Shown: in pieces, positions 17,002-25,439 of the stretch
How the letters are laid out: the number at the start of each line of letters is the position of its first letter
How positions within the stretch are numbered: position 1 is the first letter of the stretch
DNA from: Polaribacter pectinis
GTDB taxonomy: Bacteria; Bacteroidota; Bacteroidia; Flavobacteriales; Flavobacteriaceae
Direction: 5' to 3'
Assembly: GCF_014352875.1 (NCBI RefSeq)
Contig: NZ_CP060695.1
Location: forward strand, 62,001-126,000
DNA: 64,000 bases
Position numbers and translations under genes: made by a program
The notes under the pieces: generated by a model
Told to the model about the DNA's origin: nothing
Databases searched by the model: none
Seen by the model: only the letters and a program-made list of their open reading frames with translations

Positions 17002-17439
17002 TTAATTTATAGAGTCTTCATTAGTTATTTTACCACTGCCAATAACACTTTTAACATTTGCCCAAAAACTTAATAAAGCTCCAGAAGACTTATCAGAAAA
17101 TTCTGAAAGAAGTAATAAGTTGTTCACAAATAATTTAATATTTGAAACATTGGGCTGATAATAAGCCATATTCCATTCTTCAAAATATCTTTTATCTACT
17201 TTGTTTTCCCAAAGAACGTTTACTGTATGGTGTCTTTTATCTGTCTTTATTTTATTAAAAACATCTAAAACATCTTTTTTTGTCCCTTCAAGAATTTGTA
17301 CAAAACTGTTGTTATGGTAAATAAGACATCCAGTTATATTTTTAGATGAATTAAAAGTATTTGCTTCTGCAAGAATATTTTCTAAATCAGTAAAACTTAA
17401 GTTATCTATTGATTTCGAATGGTAATTTAATTGGTACAT
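17002..17439 (-). CDS. BLUF-domain blue-light photoreceptor (short)
   Basis: 145 residues. BLUF domains bind FAD and sense blue light. Key residues are all visible: Tyr6 in YQLNYHSKS, Asn30 in ANTFNSSKNITGCLIY, Gln48 in SFVQILEGTKKDV, and Trp89/Met91 in EEWNMAYY. After residue about 100 there are only some 45 residues of helix-rich tail with no output domain, so it must act through protein contact. No partner gene adjoins it: the nearest neighbours are MazG-like and ilvE. About 190-270 bp of gene-free A/T-rich DNA flanks each side. Confidence 0.92.
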   Translation of the reverse strand: MYQLNYHSKSIDNLSFTDLENILAEANTFNSSKNITGCLIYHNNSFVQILEGTKKDVLDVFNKIKTDKRHHTVNVLWENKVDKRYFEEWNMAYYQPNVSNIKLFVNNLLLLSEFSDKSSGALLSFWANVKSVIGSGKITNEDSIN

Positions 17440-17654
17440 TTAATCTTTAATTTTTAAACCTTTATTTAATTAAATGTTAACAAAACAAATAACCATCTAT
17501 TAATTATAATACTAATTAGCGAAGTTAAACTTTTTAAATTAAAAGCAAAATAAACTAAAATTTAAGTTTCATACTTTAAAAAAGTAAAATGAAAACCTAA
17601 TCACATAGCATTAGAAGTTCATTTGGTTTTTCAAAATTCAAAGTTTGTCTATTC

Positions 17655-17690
17655 GCAAAAAAAAGCATCAACGTAAATTGATGCTTTTGT
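17655..17690 (-). terminator. ilvE terminator
   Basis: AAAAGCATCAA (17661-17671) pairs with TTGATGCTTTT (17678-17688); read on the minus strand it ends in a run of T (the A tract at 17657-17664). It is 21 bp past the ilvE stop. Confidence 0.85.
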
Positions 17691-17710
17691 TAAATATTAA
17701 GTTTTTAAGT

Positions 17711-18769
17711 TTATTTTACAACAACTCTCCAACCATAAGGATCTTCAGCTTTATTTGTCTGAATATCTGTAATTGCTTTCTTTAAAGTTCCTGCAAAAGG
17801 TTTGTCTAATTCAGGTAAATCATAATCTGTTCCTTGGTAACCAAAACCTGCAATAGGAGAAATTACTGCAGCAGTTCCTGCTCCAAACATCTCTTTTAAA
17901 CTTCCAGATTGTGCAGCAGCAATCACTTCAGAAACTGAAATTTTACGTACTTCAACATCAATATTCATGTCTTCTGCAATCTGAATAACACTTTTACGTG
18001 TAATTCCATCTAAAATTCTATCACTTGTAGGACTTGTAATTAAAGTATCATTAATTCTGATGAAAATATTCATTGCACCAGCTTCTTCAATATACTCATG
18101 AGTATTATCGTCTGTCCAAATTACTTGGTTATAACCTTTTTCAATCGCTAATTGAGTAGGGTAAAATTGTGCAGCATAATTTCCACCAGCTTTTGCAAAA
18201 CCAACACCACCATTTGCAGCACGTGCATATTTTTCTTCAATTAAAACTTTTACTTTACCAGCAAAATATGCTCCAGAAGGCGCAGTACAAATAATTAATT
18301 TGTAAGCATTTGCAGGCGAAGCGTGAAAACCGTTTCCAGAAGCAAACATAAAAGGTCTAATGTATAAAGAACTTCCATCGTTTTTTGGAATCCAAGCTTC
18401 ATCTAATTTTAATAAAGCTTTTAAACCATCCATAAATACATCTTCAGGAATTTGCGGAATTACCAAACGTTCTGCAGATTTATTTAAACGTTTACAGTTG
18501 TCTAAAGGTCTAAACAACAAAGTATTTCCTTCAGCATCTTTGTAAGCTTTCATTCCTTCGAAAATAGATTGTCCGTAATGAAAAATCTTCGCAGAAGGAT
18601 CTAAAGAAATTGGCGCATAAGGCTCAATAACTGGCGTTTGCCATTTTCCATCTTTATAATCACAAACAAGCATATGATCAGAAAAAACGCTACCAAAAGG
18701 TAAATTATTAAAGTCTACACTTTCTATTTTAGACTTTTCTATATGTTTGATTTCTATATTAGAACTCAT
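17711..18769 (-). CDS. ilvE: Branched-chain amino-acid aminotransferase
   Basis: 352 residues; PLP-dependent class IV enzyme that makes or degrades Leu, Ile and Val. FGSVFSDHMLVCDYKDGKWQ, FHYGQSIFEGMKAYKDAEG, FRPLDNCKRLNKSAERL, LYIRPFMFASG and the PLP-lysine region VGFAKAGGNYAAQFYPTQLA are all present, along with EAGAMNIFIRI and TSDRILDGITRKSVIQIA. Length and order are those of the type II (mammalian-like) family found in Bacteroidota. It is divergent from the DUF4920 gene, with mirrored -7-type boxes between them, and ends at a good terminator. Confidence 0.97.
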   Translation of the reverse strand: MSSNIEIKHIEKSKIESVDFNNLPFGSVFSDHMLVCDYKDGKWQTPVIEPYAPISLDPSAKIFHYGQSIFEGMKAYKDAEGNTLLFRPLDNCKRLNKSAERLVIPQIPEDVFMDGLKALLKLDEAWIPKNDGSSLYIRPFMFASGNGFHASPANAYKLIICTAPSGAYFAGKVKVLIEEKYARAANGGVGFAKAGGNYAAQFYPTQLAIEKGYNQVIWTDDNTHEYIEEAGAMNIFIRINDTLITSPTSDRILDGITRKSVIQIAEDMNIDVEVRKISVSEVIAAAQSGSLKEMFGAGTAAVISPIAGFGYQGTDYDLPELDKPFAGTLKKAITDIQTNKAEDPYGWRVVVK

Positions 18770-18793
18770 AATTAAATTGATTAATATTCAAGA

Positions 18794-18864
18794 CAAATGT
18801 ACATAATTTATTCATCTGAAAGAACATAAAAATATGGGTTTTGCATTAAAAATATGTACATTTG
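18794..18864. promoter_or_regulatory. Divergent ilvE / DUF4920 promoter region with 12-bp inverted repeat
   Basis: CAAATGTACATA (18794-18805) and its exact reverse complement TATGTACATTTG (18853-18864) face each other. Each half holds a TACATTTG -7 box pointing at the gene next to it: minus strand 18794-18801 for ilvE, plus strand 18857-18864 for the DUF4920 gene. The -33 elements are poor (a TTG at 18841-18843 gives only a 13-bp spacer). Confidence 0.5.
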
Positions 18865-18890
18865 CTATACTATTATTAAATATGCAATTT

Positions 18891-19400
18891 ATGAAGACAA
18901 TCGTTAAATTTTGTGCAATAGCACTATTGGTTTTTACAGCTTGTAAAGACGGAAAGAAAGAAAATAAAGAAGTAGAAACACCAACTCAAGAAATTGCTTT
19001 TGCAACTTTTGGAGATAAAATTTCAGAGAAAGACGCATTAACAAAAGACCAAATGTTAGCGAAATTCGAAAACATGAATGTTGGTGATACAATTGATGTA
19101 AAATTTACTTCAGAAATTAAAGAAGTATGCTCTAAAAAAGGTTGTTGGATGAAATTACCTTTAAACGAAGCAACAGAAACAATGGTTCGTTTTAAAGATT
19201 ACGGATTTTTTATGCCATTAGACTCGCAAGGAAAAGAAGTAATTGTAGCAGGTAAAGCATTCGTAAAAATTACGCCTGTAGAAGAATTACAGCATTATGC
19301 AGAAGATGCAGGAAAAAGTAAAGAAGAAATAGCCAAAATTACTGAACCAAAAAAAGAATTTGCTTTTGAAGCAAATGGTGTTTTATTAGGAACAAAGTAA
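18891..19400 (+). CDS. DUF4920 lipoprotein
   Basis: 169 residues. Lipobox LVFTAC (Cys16), then a Lys/Glu linker and the DUF4920 body: ATFGDKISEKDALTKDQMLA, NVGDTIDVKFTSEIKEVCSK and the strongly conserved KGCWMKLPL. The two Cys (EVCSKKGCWM) could hold a metal or redox centre; this is inference. The ATG at 18891 places the signal peptide correctly; an upstream in-frame start (18834) lies before the -7 box. The gene is 24 bp ahead of mnmD. Confidence 0.85.
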   Translation: MKTIVKFCAIALLVFTACKDGKKENKEVETPTQEIAFATFGDKISEKDALTKDQMLAKFENMNVGDTIDVKFTSEIKEVCSKKGCWMKLPLNEATETMVRFKDYGFFMPLDSQGKEVIVAGKAFVKITPVEELQHYAEDAGKSKEEIAKITEPKKEFAFEANGVLLGTK

Positions 19401-19424
19401 TTTTATAAAAACCAATTTCGAATT

Positions 19425-20087
19425 GTGAAAAGAGAAATATTAATTACTTCAGATGGTTCTACAACCATACATTTACCAGATTGGGATGAGCAATATCATT
19501 CCAAAAATGGTTCTATTAACGAAACCTATCACGTTTTTATAGAGAGCGGCTTAAAGTTAGTTTCCACTGAAGAAGTTTCCATTCTCGAAATTGGTTTTGG
19601 TACAGGTTTAAACGCTTTTATTACCTATTTAGAAGCTAAAAAACCAATTGATTATGTTGGAGTAGAAGCCTATCCAGTTACTGCAGAAGAAATAGAAAAA
19701 ATGAATTTTATTTCTGTTTTAGATGCCAAAGAAGAGAATGCTATTTTTGATAAAATGCACGAAGTTTCTTGGGAGGAAAAACATCAAATTACAGACAATT
19801 TTTCGCTCACAAAAAGAAAGCAGTTTTTCGAAGATATTACAGACGAAGATGCTTTCAATTTAATATATTTCGATGCTTTTGGTGCACGTGTGCAACCACA
19901 ATTATGGACAGAAGAAATCTTCGCTAAAATGTTTACTTCGCTTAAAGAAAACGGTATTCTTGTAACGTATTCTGCAAAAGGAAGTGTTAGAAGAGCCATG
20001 CAAGCAGTTGGTTTTACTGTAGAACGTTTGCCTGGACCTCCAGGAAAAAGAGAAATGTTAAGAGCAATTAAAAAGAGTAAACTATAG
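19425..20087 (+). CDS. mnmD: tRNA U34 (5-methylaminomethyl-2-thiouridine) methyltransferase MnmD
   Basis: 220 residues. Equivalent to the methyltransferase half of E. coli MnmC, here free-standing; it completes the mnm5s2U34 wobble modification. Signatures: DGSTTIHLPDWDEQYHSKNG, the SAM motif EIGFGTGLNAFITYL (about 56-70), VGVEAYPV, LIYFDAFGARVQPQLWTEE (about 145-163), VTYSAKGSVRRAMQAVGF and the terminal LPGPPGKREMLRA. The start is a GTG at 19425. The oxidase half is not in the window. A 43-residue membrane protein follows after 47 bp. Confidence 0.92.
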   Translation: MKREILITSDGSTTIHLPDWDEQYHSKNGSINETYHVFIESGLKLVSTEEVSILEIGFGTGLNAFITYLEAKKPIDYVGVEAYPVTAEEIEKMNFISVLDAKEENAIFDKMHEVSWEEKHQITDNFSLTKRKQFFEDITDEDAFNLIYFDAFGARVQPQLWTEEIFAKMFTSLKENGILVTYSAKGSVRRAMQAVGFTVERLPGPPGKREMLRAIKKSKL

Positions 20088-20134
20088 GTGATTTTTAAAA
20101 TGTTTTTTCATAAAAACAATTAAAATTTATTAGA

Positions 20135-20266
20135 ATGGAATTCAAAAGAAAATTCGGAAGACAAAAACAATCGAAACCAACAAAAGGACTTTTTTTAGTC
20201 ATTTTATTAGCAGTCGTTTTAATACTTTGGTTTAAAGCAGATGCAATTATGGAAGCTTTGTTTTAA
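20135..20266 (+). CDS. 43-residue single-pass membrane protein
   Basis: Short open frame MEFKRKFGRQKQSKPTKG followed by LFLVILLAVVLILWF, a hydrophobic helix, and a short tail ending EALF. A basic N-terminus before one helix indicates an inside-facing N-end with one membrane pass. Its A/T-rich codon use is like that of its neighbours, the ATG is 47 bp after mnmD, and the frame is closed cleanly before the repeat begins. Similar tiny proteins occur in other flavobacteria as far as I recall. Function unknown. Confidence 0.6.
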   Translation: MEFKRKFGRQKQSKPTKGLFLVILLAVVLILWFKADAIMEALF

Positions 20267-20273
20267 TATTTTT

Positions 20274-20373
20274 TAGAAGCTATTTCCTGCTTTTCGCACT
20301 CGCTTTTTTTATTCATAAAACAATAAAAAAGAGCTCAAACAAATGCTACAATCAGGGCTAAACTTGTTTGCTA
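20274..20373 (+). repeat. Modular intergenic repeat, copy 2
   Basis: Begins AGAAGCTATTTCCTGCTTTT, has GCACTCGCTTTTTTTATT and its partner AATAAAAAAGAGC, and ends CAATCAGGGCTAAACTTGTT. Both ends match copy 3 (32148-32236, opposite strand) almost exactly (26 of 27 and 25 of 26 bases), but the middle matches copy 1 instead. Sits between the 43-residue gene and the convergent glycosyltransferase gene. Confidence 0.75.
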
Positions 20374-20379
20374 ACTTTT

Positions 20380-21495
20380 CTACTTTTTAAAACTCCTTCC
20401 TTTCCAATTGTAATTCGAAAAGACAGATTTTAATACAATAAACACACTAAAAAACGGATAGAAAAAACTACAAAATAAATACCATTTGTAGAATGTTTTT
20501 TTATGGTTATAAAAATTGATTGTTGGTATAAATAAAAACATATCAATGATTATTTTAAAAAATAATGGAGTAAAAATTACAAAAATATTATCGGATAAAA
20601 AAATACTAAAAACAATACTCAAGTTCACTAAAAGCAACAAAACACCTATTAGTTTTACGCCAACAGATTTAATATTACTTGTTTTAGATACCCATCTCAC
20701 TCGTTGATGAACTAAATCGATATTTGTTTTTACGGGAAAAGTAGATACAATAGCATTTTTTGATTTTAAGAATTGTACAGATTTTTTGTCATTTTCTAAA
20801 AACTTCTCAAACAGAAAAATATCATCGCCACTTGCAATGTTTTCATTGCCATCAAAACCATTTAGTTTTAAAAATTCTTGCTTTTGATAAGCTAAATTTG
20901 CACCATTGCATAAAAAAGGATGTCCCATTCCAAAACTTCCAACTGTAGTTCCTTGTAAACTCATAAAATCTAATAATTGAAACTGCTCTGAAGAATTGTT
21001 TATAGCAATATAATTAACAGGAGCAACCACCATTTTTGGGTTGTTCTGTTGAATAAAAGCATCAAATGTTTTTAGCCAGTTTTCTGGTAAAATACAATCT
21101 GCATCTGTTGTAAGAATCCAATTATTTTTAGCGATTGAAATAGCAGTTGTAATTGCATCTTTTTTTGGAGAATTTGAGGTTCTATTATTTTTTATAACAT
21201 TAATGGACATTTTATTATTTGGAAGAATATCTTCAATAACTTTAACAGAATCATCAGAAGAAGCATCATCCACAAAAATAAATTCTACCAATTCTTTTGG
21301 ATACTTTAGTAAAGAAATAGATTTTAATAATTTAGGTAAATTTTCAGCTTCGTTTCTAAAAGGAATAACTACAGAAAATGAAGTTTTTGGTTCTAAATTT
21401 TCAGGTTTAAACTCATCAACTTTAGCAAAACCAAAAGCCAATGCAATAATTAAAATTGCATACAAAATGAATATAAATACAAAAAACCAAATCAT
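20380..21495 (-). CDS. Glycosyltransferase family 2, membrane-bound
   Basis: 371 residues. An N-terminal membrane helix (residues 3-23) is followed by the GT-A catalytic domain: FSVVIPFRNEAENLPKLLKS, FIFVDDASSDDSVKVIEDI (nucleotide-binding Asp), ILTTDADCILPENWL (the DxD-like site, about 127-141) and the acceptor region ENIASGDDIFLFEKF. QRVRWVSK matches the Q/RxxRW motif of processive synthase-like enzymes. Two or three further membrane helices lie at the C-terminus. Overlaps the upstream flippase-like gene by 4 bp, so the pair probably handles one lipid-linked sugar; the sugar is unknown. Confidence 0.9.
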   Translation of the reverse strand: MIWFFVFIFILYAILIIALAFGFAKVDEFKPENLEPKTSFSVVIPFRNEAENLPKLLKSISLLKYPKELVEFIFVDDASSDDSVKVIEDILPNNKMSINVIKNNRTSNSPKKDAITTAISIAKNNWILTTDADCILPENWLKTFDAFIQQNNPKMVVAPVNYIAINNSSEQFQLLDFMSLQGTTVGSFGMGHPFLCNGANLAYQKQEFLKLNGFDGNENIASGDDIFLFEKFLENDKKSVQFLKSKNAIVSTFPVKTNIDLVHQRVRWVSKTSNIKSVGVKLIGVLLLLVNLSIVFSIFLSDNIFVIFTPLFFKIIIDMFLFIPTINFYNHKKTFYKWYLFCSFFYPFFSVFIVLKSVFSNYNWKGRSFKK

Positions 21496-22451
21496 TTTAC
21501 GAAGTTAGGTTTAAAAGTCAAGACAAAATAGCTCCCAATAATTGCAGGAAATACAAAATTACAAATCCACATAATTGTTGTGACAGATAAAATTACAAGT
21601 GGTTCAATATTAAAAAAAGAAAATACCCAAATAGCGACAGTTCCTTTTAAAACAACATCAAAAAGTGACAACATTGGCACAATAGAACTGATAAAATAAA
21701 CAGTTGTAATTGCAGAAATTGCATCTAAATAAGAAATGTCAACCTTAAAAAGGAACAACAAAAAATAAAACTGATGTGAAAAAACGACGAATCGTAATAA
21801 AGAAATCAATGCAACTTTTATATTTAATTTTAACGGAATTTTATTGATAAAAGTTCTCGCTTTTTCAGCAGAATAGCCTTTGTAATTAAAATGTTTTGCG
21901 CCAAAAAAGAAAGCAGAAATTATAAAAATGCCCAATAATAAAAATCGTAAAACCCTGTGATAATCTATAGAAACATTATGGTTATAAACAAAATATCCAA
22001 AACCAATAATTCCAAAAAAAAGCGTCATTATCATTTGATAAAAATTCCCTACTAAATTCAAACCAACGATTTGTTTTCTCAATGATTTATCAAAATACAA
22101 TGCTTTTGCGCCATATTCTCCAATTCTGTTTGGCGTAATTAAAGAAGTCGTTAACGAAGCTAAACTCTGAATTGTTGCATTTTTCTTACTTGTTTTTACA
22201 CAAAAAGAAGCAAGTGTTTCCCATTTTGTAATTTCTAAAAACCAATTAAAAAATGTAAAAATCAATAGAAAAAGCATGTTTTTAGTAGAAAAAACGTTGT
22301 TTTTAATCAAATTTTGATAAAAATCAGAAAAAGAAAACTCACTATTGGAAGTTAATCTTTGCCAAATAAAATATCCACAACCAATTACAATAGATAGTTT
22401 TATTATCAACCAAAAGAATTGTTTAGATTTGTATGAAAGCGAGTTGTACAT
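21492..22451 (-). CDS. Flippase-like/lysylphosphatidylglycerol-synthase TM-domain (UPF0104-type) membrane protein
   Basis: 319 residues, about eight membrane helices. SLASLTTSLITPNRIGEYGAKALYF (about 90-115) is the family signature (P-x-R-x-G-E), and ISAITTVYFISSIVPMLSLFDVVLKG carries the second conserved block. Members flip or synthesise lipid-linked products. I choose the ATG at 22451 over a TTG at 22460. Its 3' end overlaps the GT2 gene by 4 bp, indicating translational coupling. The substrate is not shown by the sequence. Confidence 0.82.
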   Translation of the reverse strand: MYNSLSYKSKQFFWLIIKLSIVIGCGYFIWQRLTSNSEFSFSDFYQNLIKNNVFSTKNMLFLLIFTFFNWFLEITKWETLASFCVKTSKKNATIQSLASLTTSLITPNRIGEYGAKALYFDKSLRKQIVGLNLVGNFYQMIMTLFFGIIGFGYFVYNHNVSIDYHRVLRFLLLGIFIISAFFFGAKHFNYKGYSAEKARTFINKIPLKLNIKVALISLLRFVVFSHQFYFLLFLFKVDISYLDAISAITTVYFISSIVPMLSLFDVVLKGTVAIWVFSFFNIEPLVILSVTTIMWICNFVFPAIIGSYFVLTFKPNFVK

Positions 22452-22516
22452 TTCGTGCAAAGTAATAAATAATCGTCAGTATAAAAGACGATAATCACAA
22501 AAAACAATCTACGATT

Positions 22517-23071
22517 GTGGCCATAGAAAAAATAATTTTAGGAATTGACCCAGGAACAACAATTATGGGTTTCGGATTGATAAAAGTTGTCGGTAAAAAG
22601 ATGGAATTTATTCAAATGAACGAATTAATTTTAAAAAAATACGACGATCATTATTTAAAATTAAAACTAATTTTTGAACGAACAATCGAATTAATAGACA
22701 CTTACAATCCAGATGAAATAGCTATTGAAGCGCCATTTTTTGGAAAAAACGTACAATCGATGTTAAAGTTGGGTAGAGCACAAGGAGTTGCAATGGCTGC
22801 AGGTTTGTCCAGAGAAATACCCATTACAGAATATTTGCCAAAGAAAATTAAAATGGCAATTACTGGAAATGGAAGTGCCAGTAAAGAGCAAGTTGCTTTG
22901 ATGTTAAAATCGCTTTTAAACTTAAAAACGTTACCAAAAAACCTCGATGCAACAGATGGTTTGGCAGCTGCAGTTTGTCATTTTTACAATTCAGGAAAAA
23001 TTGTTGGCGGAAAAAATTATACTGGTTGGGCGAGTTTTGTAAAGCAGAATGAAAAACGAGTTAAGAAGTAG
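22517..23071 (+). CDS. ruvC: Crossover junction endodeoxyribonuclease RuvC
   Basis: 184 residues. Resolves Holliday junctions with RuvAB. The RNase H-like acid residues are in [15 protein letters not shown] (Asp11), [20 protein letters not shown] (about 71-90) and the C-terminal [17 protein letters not shown] (about 150-166). The start is a GTG at 22517 (GTG GCC ATA GAA); no in-frame ATG is close. An LRR lipoprotein gene begins 3 bp after the stop. Confidence 0.96.
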   Translation: MAIEKIILGIDPGTTIMGFGLIKVVGKKMEFIQMNELILKKYDDHYLKLKLIFERTIELIDTYNPDEIAIEAPFFGKNVQSMLKLGRAQGVAMAAGLSREIPITEYLPKKIKMAITGNGSASKEQVALMLKSLLNLKTLPKNLDATDGLAAAVCHFYNSGKIVGGKNYTGWASFVKQNEKRVKK

Positions 23072-23074
23072 ATA

Positions 23075-24208
23075 ATGAAAAAGAATCTTACTATATTAAT
23101 TCTCCTTATTTGTTTCAGTTGTTTGAAAAACAATAAAGATAAAGTTGTTAAAAAAAATATAAGTTTAGTGACTGAATTAGACTTATGTTCGAATTACGAT
23201 ATGAAATGGTCTAAACCCCATTATATTTCTCAACTTTTTTGGAGGTTAAACTCAACAAAGCAAACATTAAGTTTAAAAGATTCTTTAATTAATAAATTAA
23301 AAATTGTTAGATTAGATATCAGTTCTTCTAATCTAAAATCACTTCCACAAGAGTTATTTCTTTTCGAAAACTTGGAAGAATTAGATATATCAAATAATAA
23401 GTTTGAAGATACTGAACAACTTATATTAGATTTAAAGAAATTGCCAAACTTAAAATTACTAGCTTTTAGATATTCAAAACTAAAGAAATTACCAGAAAAT
23501 ATAGGAATATTAAATAATTTAGAAGGGATTTCACTCGATGGTAATATATTAAGGAGTGCAGAAAGTATAGGAGAGCTAAATAATCTTAAATATTTAAGTT
23601 TTAGAAGAAATAAAAAGCTTAAAGAATTACCATCGTCAATTAATAAATTAAAATGTCTGCAATTACTTGATGTTTCTGGAAGTGGTATTGAAAGATTGAG
23701 AGATGAATTATCTGAATGTATTCAGCTTAAAAGCATATTAGCTAATGCTTCTAAAATAAGTTTTATAACAGAAAATATAGGAGATTTATTTAATTTGAGA
23801 AACTTAAATCTTGGTTACAATAAGCTTAAAAATATTCCTACCACAATTGGGGATTTGGAATTTTTAGAAGATTTAAGTTTAGGTTCTAATGAAATTGAAT
23901 TTTTACCAGAATCTGTATCTAAACTACAAAATTTAGATGCAATAGGTTTAGAATATAATAGATTTAAAGAATTTCCAAAATCAGTATTAAAATTAAATAA
24001 ATTAAGATTATTAAAACTACACAATAATAATATACCAGAAATTCCTATTGAAGTAGCGAAACTTCCATTCCTATCTTTGTTATATGTTGATCACGAAGTT
24101 ATTTCAGATGATAATATTAACCAACTTAAAGAAAAGAATAAAAAGTTAAAAGTAAAAAGACATGACGCTTTAAGAAGAGCTCCTGGGAAGATAAAAAGAA
24201 AAATATAA
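23075..24208 (+). CDS. Leucine-rich-repeat lipoprotein
   Basis: 377 residues. The signal peptide ends at a lipobox, ICFSC (about Cys16). After about residue 75 come some ten LRR units of 22-24 residues of the L-x-x-L-x-L-x-x-N-x-(L/I)-x-x-(L/I)-P type, for example RLDISSSNLKSLPQELF, NLGYNKLKNIPTTIGDL and GLEYNRFKEFPKSVLKL, forming a solenoid for protein contact. A basic tail ends the protein (PGKIKRKI). It is squeezed between ruvC (3 bp) and hemW (1-bp overlap), unexpected company for a secreted protein. Function unknown. Confidence 0.88.
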   Translation: MKKNLTILILLICFSCLKNNKDKVVKKNISLVTELDLCSNYDMKWSKPHYISQLFWRLNSTKQTLSLKDSLINKLKIVRLDISSSNLKSLPQELFLFENLEELDISNNKFEDTEQLILDLKKLPNLKLLAFRYSKLKKLPENIGILNNLEGISLDGNILRSAESIGELNNLKYLSFRRNKKLKELPSSINKLKCLQLLDVSGSGIERLRDELSECIQLKSILANASKISFITENIGDLFNLRNLNLGYNKLKNIPTTIGDLEFLEDLSLGSNEIEFLPESVSKLQNLDAIGLEYNRFKEFPKSVLKLNKLRLLKLHNNNIPEIPIEVAKLPFLSLLYVDHEVISDDNINQLKEKNKKLKVKRHDALRRAPGKIKRKI

Positions 24209-25350
24209 TGTCTGGTATTTATATACATATCCCTTTCTGCAAACAAGCTTGTTTCTATTGCGACTTTCATTTCTCTACTTCATTAAAAAAAAAGGAAGAA
24301 ATGATTTCTTCACTTGTAAAAGAAATTGAAATCAGAAAAGACGAATTAGAGAATAAAATTGTTGAAACTATATATTTTGGAGGAGGAACGCCATCTGTTT
24401 TAAATATCTCAGAAATTCAGGTTTTAATTGATGCTGTTTATAATAATTTCGAAGTTGTAGAAAACCCTGAAATTACATTAGAAGCTAATCCTGATGATTT
24501 ATCTGAAGAAAAAATTATTGAACTTTCGAAATCGCCAATTAATCGATTAAGTATTGGAGTTCAATCTTTTTTTGAGAAAGATTTAAAGTTAATGAACCGT
24601 GCTCACAATTCAGAAGAAGCTAAAAATTGTTTGCAAATTGCTTCGCAATATTTTACAAATATTTCAGTCGATTTAATATACGGAATTCCAGATTGCACAA
24701 ATGAAGAATGGCGAGAAAATATACAAACGGCTTTGAGTTTTGGAATTCCACATATTTCCAGTTACGCATTAACAGTTGAGCCAAAAACGGCTTTAGAAAC
24801 GCTAATAGCAAAAGGAAAAATTAAAAATGTTGATGAAGAAAAAGCGCAAGAACAGTTTTATGTTTTAATTGAAGAGTTAGAAAAGGCAAACTTTATTCAT
24901 TATGAATTATCAAATTTCGGAAAGGAAAATTTTTTCAGTAAAAATAATTCTTCTTATTGGTTGGGGAAATCTTATTTAGGAATTGGACCCTCTGCACATT
25001 CTTTCGATGGAAAACAACGAAGTTGGAATGTTCGAAACAATGCCAAATATATAAAGTCCATTCAAGAAAATAATTTGCCAGTTGAAAGGGAAATTTTATC
25101 TAAAACCGACAATTATAACGAATATATAATGACTGGTTTAAGAACTATTTGGGGAGTTTCTTTGGATAAAATAAAAAATGATTTTGGAGAAAAACATCTA
25201 CAATATTTAGAGAATCAATCTAAAAAATACATAGAGCAAGAGTTGTTAGAAATAAAGATTACTTCAACAGGAATAAAGAAATTATCAACTACAAAAAAAG
25301 GAAAATTTTTAGTTGATGGAATTGCATCAGATTTATTTATGCTGAATTAG
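24208..25350 (+). CDS. hemW: Radical SAM heme chaperone HemW
   Basis: 380 residues. HemW proteins are radical-SAM relatives of coproporphyrinogen III dehydrogenase HemN that act in heme trafficking. The 4Fe-4S motif CxxxCxxC is in IPFCKQACFYCDFH (about 9-22), the following GGGTPSVL (about 55-62) and SIGVQSFFEKDLKLMNRAHN are SAM-site elements, and SYALTVEPKTAL plus LSNFGKENFFSKNNSSYW match the HemW group. The missing fourth N-terminal cysteine spacing of true HemN supports HemW. The start codon overlaps the stop of the LRR gene (TAATG). Confidence 0.93.
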   Translation: MSGIYIHIPFCKQACFYCDFHFSTSLKKKEEMISSLVKEIEIRKDELENKIVETIYFGGGTPSVLNISEIQVLIDAVYNNFEVVENPEITLEANPDDLSEEKIIELSKSPINRLSIGVQSFFEKDLKLMNRAHNSEEAKNCLQIASQYFTNISVDLIYGIPDCTNEEWRENIQTALSFGIPHISSYALTVEPKTALETLIAKGKIKNVDEEKAQEQFYVLIEELEKANFIHYELSNFGKENFFSKNNSSYWLGKSYLGIGPSAHSFDGKQRSWNVRNNAKYIKSIQENNLPVEREILSKTDNYNEYIMTGLRTIWGVSLDKIKNDFGEKHLQYLENQSKKYIEQELLEIKITSTGIKKLSTTKKGKFLVDGIASDLFMLN

Positions 25351-25439
25351 AATCAAATTACTTTAAGAGTTTTCAAACATCTTTTAAAAAAGCTATATTT
25401 GAGATATTAGTAAAATCTTCAGAAACCAGTTCAGTATAA

